The position numbers and the translations under genes are program-made. Shown piece after piece: positions 21,447 to 29,736 of a stretch of DNA of 64,000 bases. Under the pieces are notes generated by a model that saw nothing but the letters and a program-made list of their open reading frames with translations, was not told where the DNA came from and searched no databases. Source of the DNA: Planctomycetota bacterium (GTDB lineage Bacteria; Planctomycetota; SZUA-567; H5-PLA8); assembly GCA_027493525.1 (NCBI GenBank), contig JAOSKN010000003.1, positions 372,001 through 436,000 of the forward strand, in the 5' to 3' direction. Positions within the stretch are counted from its first letter, which is position 1. The number at the start of each line of letters is the position of its first letter.

Positions 21447-22415
21447 TCAACCTGCGGCGAGTTCGCCGCGGGCCTTGAGCTTCTTGAAGATTTCCACCGT
21501 CATCCCGATCCCTTCGTCCAGGCCGATCCGTTTCACCTGCGGGAAGGCCTGGCGCAGGGGCTTGTCGTCGAGGTGCGAGGCGATGGGCAGGTCTCCGCCG
21601 CTGACGCGCACCAGCGCCTTGGCCTCAGGCACATGGCGGCTTAACTTTTCGACGAAGGTTTTCGAGTCGGCGACCTCGCCGCCCACGGTGTAGACGGGCG
21701 CGCCTTCGCGTTTGGCCGCCAGCGCGGCGGCGACGAAATATCCGGCGACCTCGGCGCAGTGCGTGTAGCAGGTCGGGCCGGAGAAGGGAATCTCGAAGTT
21801 CTGGCCCAGCAGCGCGGCGGCGACGGCGCGCGTGGGGAAACTCGTGAGCCCCACGTCGCGGCCGGGGCCGTAGACCGTGAGCGGGCGGAAGCCGGCGCTG
21901 CTCAGTCCGTGATCGGTCCAGAAGACCTTCGCGGTCAGTTCGTTGCAGAGCTTGAACGCGCCGTAGTGGGTGCCCGGGCGCGGCCAGGACGCGTCGCCGA
22001 CGGCCTGATGGTCGTAGTCGGCATCGCTGCCGAAGACCGCGGCGCTGGAGGCGTACGCCAGGCCGGGCTTTCTGGGCAGGGCGCGCGCGGCCTCGAAGAC
22101 CGCCAGGGTGCCGATGACGTTCACCCGCGCGCCGGCGATGGGGTCCTTTTTGCAGGTTGGGACCTGCAAGCCGGCCAGATGAATCACCGCGTCGGGGTTC
22201 GCCTCCAGCATCGCGGCCTTGACCGCGTCGGGGTCGTCCACGCGGACGGAGGCGAAGGCGACCTTCGCGACTTCGTCCGGAGTAAGGATCATCAGCCAGC
22301 GCTTGGGATTCAACTCCAAGTCCCAGACGGTGGGCGTGTGGCCGGCGTCGAAGAGCTTGCGCAGGATCCATGCGCCGAAGAAGCCGCAGCCGCCGGTGAT
22401 CAGAACGTGCGCCAT
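21447..22415 (-). CDS. NAD-dependent epimerase/dehydratase (extended SDR)
   Basis: This is a 322-residue sugar-modifying enzyme. The NAD-binding motif ITGGCGFFGAWILRKL is at residues 5-20, with the Y-x-x-x-K pair in THYGAFKLCNE. The substrate-binding FRPLTVYGPGRD is typical of sugar-nucleotide or uronate epimerases and dehydrogenases. The start ATG at 22415 has GAGGAAA seven bases upstream; the upstream 42 codons of the open frame encode a spurious hydrophobic leader made partly of the heptamer array. It sits between the fucosidase and an SDR gene and probably serves the same sugar pathway, although the substrate is not identified. Confidence 0.85.
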   Translation of the reverse strand: MAHVLITGGCGFFGAWILRKLFDAGHTPTVWDLELNPKRWLMILTPDEVAKVAFASVRVDDPDAVKAAMLEANPDAVIHLAGLQVPTCKKDPIAGARVNVIGTLAVFEAARALPRKPGLAYASSAAVFGSDADYDHQAVGDASWPRPGTHYGAFKLCNELTAKVFWTDHGLSSAGFRPLTVYGPGRDVGLTSFPTRAVAAALLGQNFEIPFSGPTCYTHCAEVAGYFVAAALAAKREGAPVYTVGGEVADSKTFVEKLSRHVPEAKALVRVSGGDLPIASHLDDKPLRQAFPQVKRIGLDEGIGMTVEIFKKLKARGELAAG

Positions 22416-22485
22416 GAATCCGTTTCCTCGGTCGCTCAAATTTGCCGCAGAAGTCGCAGCTTTGGGGTGTACGAAAAATCCCAAG

Positions 22486-22541
22486 AAGCAAACGACAAGA
22501 ACCAAACAAACAGCAAACCACAAACAGCAAATTTCAAACAA
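22486..22541. repeat. Degenerate 7-bp tandem repeat (8 units)
   Basis: Eight heptamers run in register between the epimerase and the SDR gene, the clearest being CAAACAG, CAAACCA, CAAACAG, CAAATTT and CAAACAA at 22507-22541. The array is very A/C-rich in a GC-rich genome and separates two genes that otherwise look like one operon. Confidence 0.7.
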
Positions 22542-22562
22542 CGGCGTACGGCCAGAAAATCG

Positions 22563-23327
22563 CTAATCCAGGAGCGCGCCGCCGTCGGCGAGCATGTGCG
22601 CGCCGGTCATGAAGGAGCTGTCGTCGCTGGCCAGGAAGACGGCGATGCGGCCGATCTCCTCGATCTCGGCCATGCGCCCGATCGGTTGCGCGTCCTCGCA
22701 GGCCTTGCGCATCGCGGCCGGATTGGCCTGTTCGGCGAGCCACTCTTCCATCAGCGGCGTCTTGACGTTGCTGGGGCAGATCGCGTTGACGCGCACGCCG
22801 GTCCTGGCCTCGTCGCGGGCCAGGCCGCGCGTGAAGCCCAGGATGCCGGCTTTGCTGGCGCAGTAGGCCACGGCGTCGGTAAGCGCGATGAGGCCGCGGA
22901 TCGAACTCATGTTGACGATCGCGCCCTTGGTCTTGCGCAGTTCGGGCAGCGCGGCTTTGCAGAAGAGGAACATGGACTTCAGGTTCAGGTCGAGCATGAA
23001 GTCCCAGCGCTCGGGCGTCAGTTCGTCGATGGAGTGGGGAAAGTTGGTGCCGGCGTTGTTGACCAGGACGTGCAGCGCCCCGTGCCGCGCGACGACCTGG
23101 CTCACGCAGGCGCGGATGCTCTCGAGGTCCATCACGTCGGTGTGGACGAACTCGGCCTGCCCGCCCCGCGCGCCGATCTCCTTCACGGTGCGCGCGGCAT
23201 CGGCCTCCTTGATGTCCGCGATCACGACGCGCGCGCCTTCGGCCGCCAGCGCCTTGGCGCAGCCTTCGCCGATGCCCCGCGCGCCGCCGGTGACGATCGC
23301 CACGCGGCCCTTCAGCCGGTCGCCCAT
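22563..23327 (-). CDS. SDR family oxidoreductase
   Basis: This is a 254-residue classical short-chain dehydrogenase. It has TGGARGIGEG for cofactor binding (residues 13-22), NNAGTN, the catalytic Ser in VNMSSIRG, and the YCASK active-site pair. The C-terminal FMTGAHMLADGGALL is standard. GGGAGG seven bases before the ATG at 23327 fixes the start; this SD lies inside the last codons of the upstream solute-binding-like gene, whose stop is one base away. The tight spacing means coupled expression. It probably oxidises a sugar or sugar acid in the same pathway as the neighbouring fucosidase and epimerase. Confidence 0.93.
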   Translation of the reverse strand: MGDRLKGRVAIVTGGARGIGEGCAKALAAEGARVVIADIKEADAARTVKEIGARGGQAEFVHTDVMDLESIRACVSQVVARHGALHVLVNNAGTNFPHSIDELTPERWDFMLDLNLKSMFLFCKAALPELRKTKGAIVNMSSIRGLIALTDAVAYCASKAGILGFTRGLARDEARTGVRVNAICPSNVKTPLMEEWLAEQANPAAMRKACEDAQPIGRMAEIEEIGRIAVFLASDDSSFMTGAHMLADGGALLD

Positions 23328-23328
23328 C

Positions 23329-24767
23329 TCAGCGCCTCCCTTTCTTTTGTTTGCTCTTCTTGCTGTGCTTCTTCGCGGCGGGTTTCTTCTTCGGTTTGGC
23401 CTTCTTCTTGCCAGCTTTCGGCCGCGCGGCCTTCTGCTTTGCCGCCTTGGGCTTGCGCTTCGAACTCGCGGCGCGCTTCGAGGCGGCCTGGGCCGGTTTG
23501 AGGGCCTTCTTCGGCGCGGGCTTGTGGCTGACGGCGTGGCTGGCGGCGCGAGGGCCGGCCGGCCGGGACGCATCGATGGCATGCGCCGCCGTGCGGACGG
23601 CGCCGGCGGCGGCCTCGAGCGCCTTCTCGACGCTCAGCTTGCCCCTCAGCGCGGCGCGGATGAACTCCCAGAGCGCGTCCTCGCAGTCGGGGTAGGTCGG
23701 AAACTTCGGCGGTACGGCCATGCAGTCGCGCATGGTCTCTTCGAGAATCGCCAGGCGCCGGGCGTCGCGCGAACCGGGTTCGGCCTCGCGGCGCACGGTC
23801 TCCATGGCGCGGATGCGGGGACGACGCTGCCGAGCCGCGCCTCGTGAGTCTGGCTCTCTTCGCCGGTCAGGAAGCGCAGCAGCGCCAGCGCGGCCGGGAC
23901 ATCGCGCGTGCCGGTGGTGAGCGCGAAGGAATGCCCGCCGCTGTAGACGCGCCGCCGGCCCGAGGGGCCTTTCGGGTAGATCGCCACGTCGAACCGTTCG
24001 CCGACGATGGGGCTGTGGACGTAGGCGTGCCACGATCCGGGCCAGTCGGTGGTCATGGCCGCTTTGCCGGCGAGGAAGTGCGCCGCGACCTGGTCGTAAT
24101 GCCAGTCGGGAACCTCCTTCGGCGCGGCCTCGCGGTAGAGCTTCACGAGCAGGTTCACCGCGTAGCGCCCGGCGTCGGAGACGAAGGCCGGCTCGAGGTC
24201 GGGGGTGAAGAGTTCGCCGCCGGCGCTTTCGAGGATCTCGTAGAAGTGCCCGAAGAGCCCGGATTCCTTGCCGGGGAAGACGAAGCCGTCCTGCCCGGTC
24301 TGCTGTTTGAAGAGCGCGGCCATGAAGGCCAGTTCGTCCCATGTCTCCGGGGGTTTGAGTTCCTTTCCGGCGAGGGCGAGGTAGCCGTCGCGGAGCATCG
24401 GGTCGGCGGCGAAGTCGCTGCGGAAAAAGAGAATCTTCGAGTCGATCACGCGCGGAAGCTGGAGCAGCGCGCCCTTGTAGCGCATCAGCTCGACCGTCGA
24501 GGGCGCGAAGCCTTCAAGGTCGCCGGGCGCGAGCAACTCGTCGAGCGGGCGCAGGAAGCGCGCCTGGCTCGGCGCGTACTTGCTGTGGGTGCTGACGAGG
24601 TCGTACGCGGCGCCGTGCGCGGCGAGGTGTTCGTTGAGGGCGGGGTGGTCGCCGCGGAAGCCGACCTCCACGCGCAGCCCGGCGCGCGCCTCGAATTCGG
24701 GAAGGCGGTGGTACATCCCGTCGTACATGGGGCCGGAGACGAAGGCGACCTTCAGCGTGGCGGGCAT
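23329..24767 (-). CDS. Extracellular-solute-binding-like protein with Lys-rich tail; one frameshift
   Basis: The first about 315 residues match sugar ABC-transporter binding proteins (family 1): TLKVAFVSGPMYDGMYHRL, DLVSTHSKYAPSQARFLRPL, PPETWDELAFMAALFKQQTG, AAMTTDWPGSWHAYV, FALTTGTRDVPAALALLRFL. The start ATG at 24767 has AAGGAG seven bases upstream and gives no signal peptide, which is odd for this family. After ARLGSVVP the frame shifts at a C4 run (plus-strand G at 23817-23820). One extra base restores RIRAMETVRREAEPGSRDA and 160 more residues, ending in about 73 residues dominated by Lys, Ala, Pro and Arg that resemble a histone-H1 tail. No permease or ATPase gene is near. It lies between a GntR-type regulator and an SDR gene. 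Confidence 0.7.
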
Positions 24768-24867
24768 GGGCAAGCTCCTTCGCGCGGCGGGTCGGGGTTC
24801 CGCAAGTTGTCCGGCCGTTTGCCGGCGCGAGGCATCCTACCTGCGCAGGCGGACCCCGCCACGGCGT

Positions 24868-25818
24868 TCAAGCGCCGCCCCTCGCGCCGTTGCGCATCTC
24901 GTGTTCGATGTGCTCGCGCGCGTTGGCCAGGTGCCGGCGCAGCGCGGCGGCCGCTGCCGCGCGGTCGTCGTCCAGGATCGCGCGCAGAATCTCCGCGTGC
25001 TCCGCGAAGGTGGCCTCCGAGCGCCCCTGCAGGCGCCAAGTCGGCATCGCGGCCATGAACGCCGGGAGCTGAGCCTCCGCCTGCTCCATCGTGCGCTTGA
25101 GGAACGGATTCGCGCAGGCGAGCTGGATCGCGCGGTGCAGCTCGAGGTCGAGCGCGATGCGTTCGGCGGTGGAGCAGCGCGCAAGGCCGGCGGGACTGGC
25201 GGCGCGTTCGGTCCTGCGCAGCAGGTCCCGCAGGGCCTCGCGGTCGAAGCGCGGCCAGGCCGCCTTGAGCGCGGCGGGCTCCACGGCGAGCCGGAATTCG
25301 TACCAGTCCACGTAGGCCTGGGGCCCGCGCGCGGTGCGGCGCCAGCCGCGCCGGGGCAGCGGCTCGAGCAGCCCTTCGCGCGCGATCAGGGCCAGCGCGC
25401 GGTTGGCCGTCGTGCGCGAGACCCCCAGCGCGCGCGCGACGCCGGCATCCTTCAGAACGTCCTCGGGGAAGGCGTCCGGGTCGGCCAGCAGGCGGTGGAT
25501 CCGGTGGGTCAGTTCGACGAAGGCCGGCTCGACCGCCGGGGCGCCATGGCGGCCCAGGAAGGCGCGCGCCTTCAGCAGCTTCCGCGCGGCGGCGGGCGAA
25601 GCGGCCACGCACGCGCCGTGGCGCGCCGCGATCCGCACGGCGCCGTGCCGCTTCAGCAGCGCGAGGGCCTCCCGCACGGGCGTGCGCGAGACCGCGCAGC
25701 GCGCCGAAAAGGCCTGCTCGACCACCCGCGCGCCGGGGGCCAGCCGGCCGGCGGCGATGTCTTCGAGGACCGTGCGCGCGACGCTGAGAGAGAGGTGCGC
25801 GCGGTTTGTATTCTGCAT
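24868..25818 (-). CDS. GntR-family regulator with two winged helices and an FCD-like domain
   Basis: This is a 316-residue transcription factor. Residues 8-75 are a classic GntR winged helix (IAAGRLAPGARVVEQAF, then AVSRTPVREALALLKRHGAV). A second winged helix follows at about 95-150 (VARALGVSRTTANRALALIA, then GLLEPLPRRGW). The remaining 165 residues are the all-helical FCD-like ligand domain (ELHRAIQLACANPFLKR, EHAEILRAILDDDRAAAAAA). The ATG at 25818 has no SD, but a -10-like TATTGT lies seven bases upstream, so translation may be leaderless. It heads the gene run toward the solute-binding-like protein, SDR, epimerase and fucosidase, and probably controls it in response to a sugar acid. Confidence 0.85.
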   Translation of the reverse strand: MQNTNRAHLSLSVARTVLEDIAAGRLAPGARVVEQAFSARCAVSRTPVREALALLKRHGAVRIAARHGACVAASPAAARKLLKARAFLGRHGAPAVEPAFVELTHRIHRLLADPDAFPEDVLKDAGVARALGVSRTTANRALALIAREGLLEPLPRRGWRRTARGPQAYVDWYEFRLAVEPAALKAAWPRFDREALRDLLRRTERAASPAGLARCSTAERIALDLELHRAIQLACANPFLKRTMEQAEAQLPAFMAAMPTWRLQGRSEATFAEHAEILRAILDDDRAAAAAALRRHLANAREHIEHEMRNGARGGA

Positions 25819-25854
25819 ACATAGTACAATAGGCCGCAGACGATGAGCGCGCAA
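25819..25854 (-). promoter_or_regulatory. Candidate promoter of the GntR-type regulator, leaderless
   Basis: On the minus strand TTGCGC (25854-25849), 17 bases, TATTGT (25831-25826) and seven bases lead straight to the ATG at 25818. There is no Shine-Dalgarno. A weak dyad (TTGTA ... TACAA, about 25806-25829) overlaps the -10 and start codon and could be an autoregulatory site. Confidence 0.4.
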
Positions 25855-26221
25855 GACTTTTTGGAGGACTGAAGAGAGGCACGTCGTGCAAGTAAGCGGC
25901 GTAAGCCTTCGGCCCGCCACTTGATACAGGTCCTGTGTGGCACGCTCGGTGTGGGAGCCACCTACACAAACCGCGGGGCGCATGCGAAGGTCATGTGGTT
26001 GAAGACCACGCTTGTGGGAGTTCGCCACATGGATTCACATGGTGCGCGGTTGGGATATGATGGCAATTGGGCTCGCGCGATTTCTCGATCCGTTCTCAAG
26101 AAAATCCTGAACCTGATAAAAGGAACGAAAGGAATTCCTGAAATGCCTCATTACGGTTGGTTGTCAAATTTCTAACACCCGCGCTTGCCGCGGCATGAGG
26201 CGGGAACGAAAGGAACGATTC
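25819..26221. other. Divergent intergenic region upstream of two genes
   Basis: This 403-bp stretch lies between the divergent GntR-type gene and the 740-residue exported-protein gene. Apart from the promoter next to the regulator, it holds two adjacent small hairpins, GTGGT/ACCAC at 25995-26009 and TGTGG/CCACA at 26013-26029, framed by ATGTGG (25993-25998) and CCACAT (26025-26030). These could be binding sites or a small degraded repeat. The 26100-26200 part is AT-rich and precedes an AAAGGA Shine-Dalgarno at the plus-strand gene. No coding sequence is evident. Confidence 0.5.
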
Positions 26222-28444
26222 ATGAAGATGCGACGAAGCCTGGGCATCCTAGCCGTCTTGACGCTCTGTGGCGCGCTGGGTCTGCACGCCGAAGAAGGCG
26301 CGGCGCCGGCGGAGGCGGCGAAAGGCTGGCCGGTCCTGCAGAACCTGCCTTCCGAGACGCTCGTGGCGGTCTCGATCCGCGATACGAACCAGGCATTCGA
26401 ACGGCTCAAGCAGACGGGGCTCTGGGCCATCGCCAACGACGCCGGCGTACAGCAGGCGTTCAAGATGCCGCTGCTGCAGATGCAGGTCGGGCTCGCGGCG
26501 TTCCAGCAGCAGGCCGGCTTCAGCCTCAACGATCTGCTCACGAGTTTCCAGGGCGAGGTGACGCTGGGCTATCTGGGCAGCCTCCAGGCGCGGGGCGAGG
26601 ACGGCAAGCCGATCCCCGATTTCGTCTTCGGCTTCCAGCCGCGCGGGCAGCTCGACGCGTGGCTCGGGCGCTGGAACCGCGTCGTCGACAAGCTCAACGC
26701 GCTCACCCAGAACACGCTGGCCATGAACACCGGAAATTTCGACGGCGTGGAGATCACCACGCTGAGCCACCCTCAGGCGCCGTTCGAGATCCAGTACGCG
26801 GTGGCCGACGGGAACTGGCTCGTCTCGCTGGGGCAGGGCCGGATCGAGAACCTGCTGGCCTCGCGCAAGGCCCAGGGCGCCGACTTGGTCAAGACGCTGG
26901 GCACGACCCCGGCCTTTCAGCGCGCGGTGAAGAAGAGCGGCGAGGGCGCCGACGCCTTGGTCTACGTGAACCTCGAGGAGCTGAAGAAGATCCCGGATCT
27001 GAACTTCGATCCGGCCAACGAGCAGCAGGCCGCGCAGCAGAAGGCGCTGGGCCTGCCGGGTATCAAGGGCCTCGCCTACAGCGTGCGCTTCGAGGGCAAG
27101 GGGCTGAAGGAACTGTTGTATCTCGACGCCCCCGCCGCCGAGCGCACGGGGCTTTTGACGCTGCTGGGCGGTCCGCCGGTCCCGGTGGACGCGCTGGGCG
27201 CGCTGCCGCGCAGCAGCCTGCTGGCGTTCACGCTCCAGGCCGAGCCGCTGAAGATTCTCGACCGGTTGATCGAATTGGCCGCGCTGGTGGACCCGGCTGC
27301 CGCGGAGCGGATCAACCAGGGGCTGGCCCAGGCGAACCAGAAGCTCGGCATCGACGTGCGGCAGGACCTGCTGGGCGTGCTGACCGGCGAGGCGACCTTC
27401 GCAGTCTCCGTGCCGGCGCGCAACGCGAAGCTGCCCGTGGGCTTCCCCGCGCCCGTGTTGTCCCTGAAAGTGAGCGATAAGGAGAAGGCTCAGGCGACTC
27501 TTGGCGCGCTGCGCAAGGCCGGGCTCGAAAACGTCGAATACGCCGAACTGTCGCACGCCGGCGCGACCCTCACCGTGGCGCGAGAGAAGATCGGTCGCGA
27601 AGGCGGCAACCCCGGGATGCTCTGCTGGGCCATAAAGGACGACCGGTTGCTGCTGAGCATCTTCCCGCTGGCCCTGCGCGACGAGCTGGACCGGCTCGCG
27701 GCGCCCGACACCGCTCAGACCCTGGCGCAGGACGAGGCCTTCAAGTCGGCCGGCGCGCAGGTCGAGCCCAGCCAGCAGGCGCTGCTGTACCTCGATGCCG
27801 GCGCCATCGCCACGGCGGCCTACGAGATCCTGATTCCCGTCGCCCAGTTGCAGGGCTCCCGGGACCGGCAGGTGGACCTGCTCGCGCTGCCTTCGGCCGA
27901 CGTACTCTCGCGGAATCTCACCGCGCAGGTGACGGGCGTGCGCGCCGACGAGGACGGCCTGGCCGTCCAGTCCTACAGTTCGACCGGGATGGCGCCCGGG
28001 TTCCTGCCGCTGGCGGCCCTGATCCGCAGAGCCGAACGGCGCCCCGGCGGGCGCGCGGAGGCTCCCGTCGACCCGAAGGCGATCGAGCAGCGGCAGCTCA
28101 TGCGCGACCTGCACCAGAAGCTCAACGCCTTCGCCCGCGACAACGCCGGCGCCTTCCCGGAGACACTCCAGGCGCTCGCGCCCAAGTATCTCACCGACGA
28201 GGAGGCGGGCCGGCTGCCGGATGTCGTCTACCTGGGCAAGCAGGCCGCGGAGAACCAGGTGGTGGCCTACCTGGGGCCCGCGAACGGCAACCGCCCCGTG
28301 CCGGTGCTGCTACAGAGCGGCTCGGTCAAAGTCGTCCGCGCAAAGCTGCTCCAGGACGTTCTGCAGCACGGCTACAAGGAAGGGAACGAGGAGCCCGCGC
28401 CCGGCGAGTCCGTGAAGCCGGCCCAGCCGCCGCAGGACTTTTAA
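26222..28444 (+). CDS. Large exported protein, DUF3352-like, unknown function
   Basis: This 740-residue product has an N-terminal signal peptide (MKMRRSLGILAVLTLCGALGLHAEE). The body consists of repeated alpha/beta units of the kind seen in DUF3352 and related exported proteins of planctomycete-like bacteria: LPSETLVAVSIRDTNQAFERL at the start and several TGLL / LLAFTLQAEPLKILDRL segments. The last 130 residues switch to a pilin-like pattern (MRDLHQKLNAFARDNAGAFP followed by LAPKYLTDEEAGRLPDVVYL), the layout of a substrate-binding module often appended to such proteins. AAAGGAACG precedes the ATG at 26222. No catalytic motif is seen, and its role at the envelope is unknown. Confidence 0.75.
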   Translation: MKMRRSLGILAVLTLCGALGLHAEEGAAPAEAAKGWPVLQNLPSETLVAVSIRDTNQAFERLKQTGLWAIANDAGVQQAFKMPLLQMQVGLAAFQQQAGFSLNDLLTSFQGEVTLGYLGSLQARGEDGKPIPDFVFGFQPRGQLDAWLGRWNRVVDKLNALTQNTLAMNTGNFDGVEITTLSHPQAPFEIQYAVADGNWLVSLGQGRIENLLASRKAQGADLVKTLGTTPAFQRAVKKSGEGADALVYVNLEELKKIPDLNFDPANEQQAAQQKALGLPGIKGLAYSVRFEGKGLKELLYLDAPAAERTGLLTLLGGPPVPVDALGALPRSSLLAFTLQAEPLKILDRLIELAALVDPAAAERINQGLAQANQKLGIDVRQDLLGVLTGEATFAVSVPARNAKLPVGFPAPVLSLKVSDKEKAQATLGALRKAGLENVEYAELSHAGATLTVAREKIGREGGNPGMLCWAIKDDRLLLSIFPLALRDELDRLAAPDTAQTLAQDEAFKSAGAQVEPSQQALLYLDAGAIATAAYEILIPVAQLQGSRDRQVDLLALPSADVLSRNLTAQVTGVRADEDGLAVQSYSSTGMAPGFLPLAALIRRAERRPGGRAEAPVDPKAIEQRQLMRDLHQKLNAFARDNAGAFPETLQALAPKYLTDEEAGRLPDVVYLGKQAAENQVVAYLGPANGNRPVPVLLQSGSVKVVRAKLLQDVLQHGYKEGNEEPAPGESVKPAQPPQDF

Positions 28445-28454
28445 GCCGATTCCG

Positions 28455-28483
28455 GGCCGGCGGCGCGGCGCGCGCCGCCGGCC
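28455..28483 (+). terminator. Very GC-rich hairpin after the 740-residue gene
   Basis: A perfect 13-bp stem (GGCCGGCGGCGCG pairing with CGCGCCGCCGGCC, three-base loop) begins 11 bp after the stop codon. It lacks a long T tract (AAGACTTTACG follows), so it may be a weak terminator or an mRNA-stabilising hairpin. Confidence 0.5.
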
Positions 28484-28568
28484 AAGACTTTACGTATCGT
28501 GGAAGAAGCGCAACGCGGAGATTCCCGATCCGCGAGCAGGGATTTTCCGTGCCCATGAGGGTCGCCCG

Positions 28569-29678
28569 ATGTCGAAATGCAAGCCGGTCCTGATCCTGTT
28601 CCTGGGCCTGTCGGCTTGCGCGCTGGCTTGGGGCGCGGACGCGGGACCGGAAGGTCGGCGCGCGCCCGCCGGCGAGCCGGTTCCCGCCTACGAGCAGCCG
28701 GGTCCGTTCGATGTGCGGGTGCGCGAGTTCCCCGACCTGAAGGACGCGAAGCGCGCGGGACGCCGCGTGCCGCTCAAGGCCGTCTACCCCACAGGCGAAA
28801 AAGCGACCGGCCCGTTCCCGCTGGCGATCTTCTCGCACGGCGGCGCGGGGAACTACGACGCGAACATCGAGCAGGCGAAGCACCTGGCCAGCCACGGTTA
28901 CGTCGTCGTCGCGCCGCAGCACGTGGACAGCGACACCGACCGCGTCCGGCACTACATGAGCCCCGGCGGAGGGCGGATGAAGTTCTGGGACGCGCTGAAT
29001 CAGATCACCATCGACGCGCCGGCGAGCCTGGAACGCCCGCGGGACGTCTCCTTCGCCATCGACCGCGCGCTGGAGTGGAACCGCGACGACGCGGAGCTGA
29101 AAGGGAAGATCGACCCCGAGAAGATCGGCATGGCGGGGCACTCCTACGGCGCCTACACCACGCTGGTCGCGTGCGGCGCCGTGCCAATGCCGGACCACCT
29201 GGTTCCGCGGCCGAAGCCAGAGGATTGCCGCGGGCTGGCCGACGCGCGGATCAAGGCCGGCGTCGCGATGTCGCCCCAAGGCAAGGGCGGGGTCTGGTTC
29301 GACGAGACGAGCTTCAAGGAGATGCGCGTGCCGATGCTCCTGCTCACCGGGAGCAAGGACCAACTCAAGGGGCCGAAGGGCGAAATTCTCCCGCCCGAGA
29401 ACCGCCGGCTGGCCTTCGACGCGATGGCTCCCGGCGAGAAGCATCTGGCCTGGCTGGCGAACGTGGATCACATGGCCTTCAGCCATAATCCGGCCGCACG
29501 GCAACTGTTCCCCTCGCCGGCGCTGGAGGACGGGCAGCGGATCGCCAAGGCGCTGACGGCGGCGTTCTTCGAGGCCTACCTGAAGAACGACGCACGCGCG
29601 CGCGGCTGCCTGGGGGCCGAGTACGCGAACTCGCTGGCGGGTAAGGTCGTGGACAAGGTGGAGTGGAGCCGCAAGTAG
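28569..29678 (+). CDS. Alpha/beta-hydrolase lipoprotein, PAF-acetylhydrolase/dienelactone-hydrolase-like
   Basis: This is a 369-residue exported esterase-like protein. The N-terminus is a signal peptide with a possible lipobox (FLGLSAC, Cys17). The hydrolase core has the oxyanion strand PFPLAIFSHGGAGNYDAN and the nucleophile elbow GMAGHSYGAYTTL with Ser192. An acidic residue lies after VPMLLLTGSKDQ, and a His in NVDHMAFSH near residue 305 completes the triad. GAGGG precedes the ATG with seven-base spacing. It probably cleaves an ester or amide outside the cytoplasm. It stands alone between hairpin-terminated units, and the substrate is unknown. Confidence 0.85.
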   Translation: MSKCKPVLILFLGLSACALAWGADAGPEGRRAPAGEPVPAYEQPGPFDVRVREFPDLKDAKRAGRRVPLKAVYPTGEKATGPFPLAIFSHGGAGNYDANIEQAKHLASHGYVVVAPQHVDSDTDRVRHYMSPGGGRMKFWDALNQITIDAPASLERPRDVSFAIDRALEWNRDDAELKGKIDPEKIGMAGHSYGAYTTLVACGAVPMPDHLVPRPKPEDCRGLADARIKAGVAMSPQGKGGVWFDETSFKEMRVPMLLLTGSKDQLKGPKGEILPPENRRLAFDAMAPGEKHLAWLANVDHMAFSHNPAARQLFPSPALEDGQRIAKALTAAFFEAYLKNDARARGCLGAEYANSLAGKVVDKVEWSRK

Positions 29679-29736
29679 CCGCGGTCGAAAAGCGTTGAAC
29701 TGGCGGGCCGGTTTGGAAGGGGTAGACTGGCCCCTT

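Noticed and set aside
26249..28114. 621-codon antisense frame over the 740-residue exported protein
   Set aside because: The plus-strand frame has an SD, a signal peptide and a coherent sequence; the antisense frame does not.
28455..28483. Classical rho-independent terminator
   Set aside because: The hairpin is very stable, but only AAGACTTTA follows; kept as a weak terminator-like hairpin instead.
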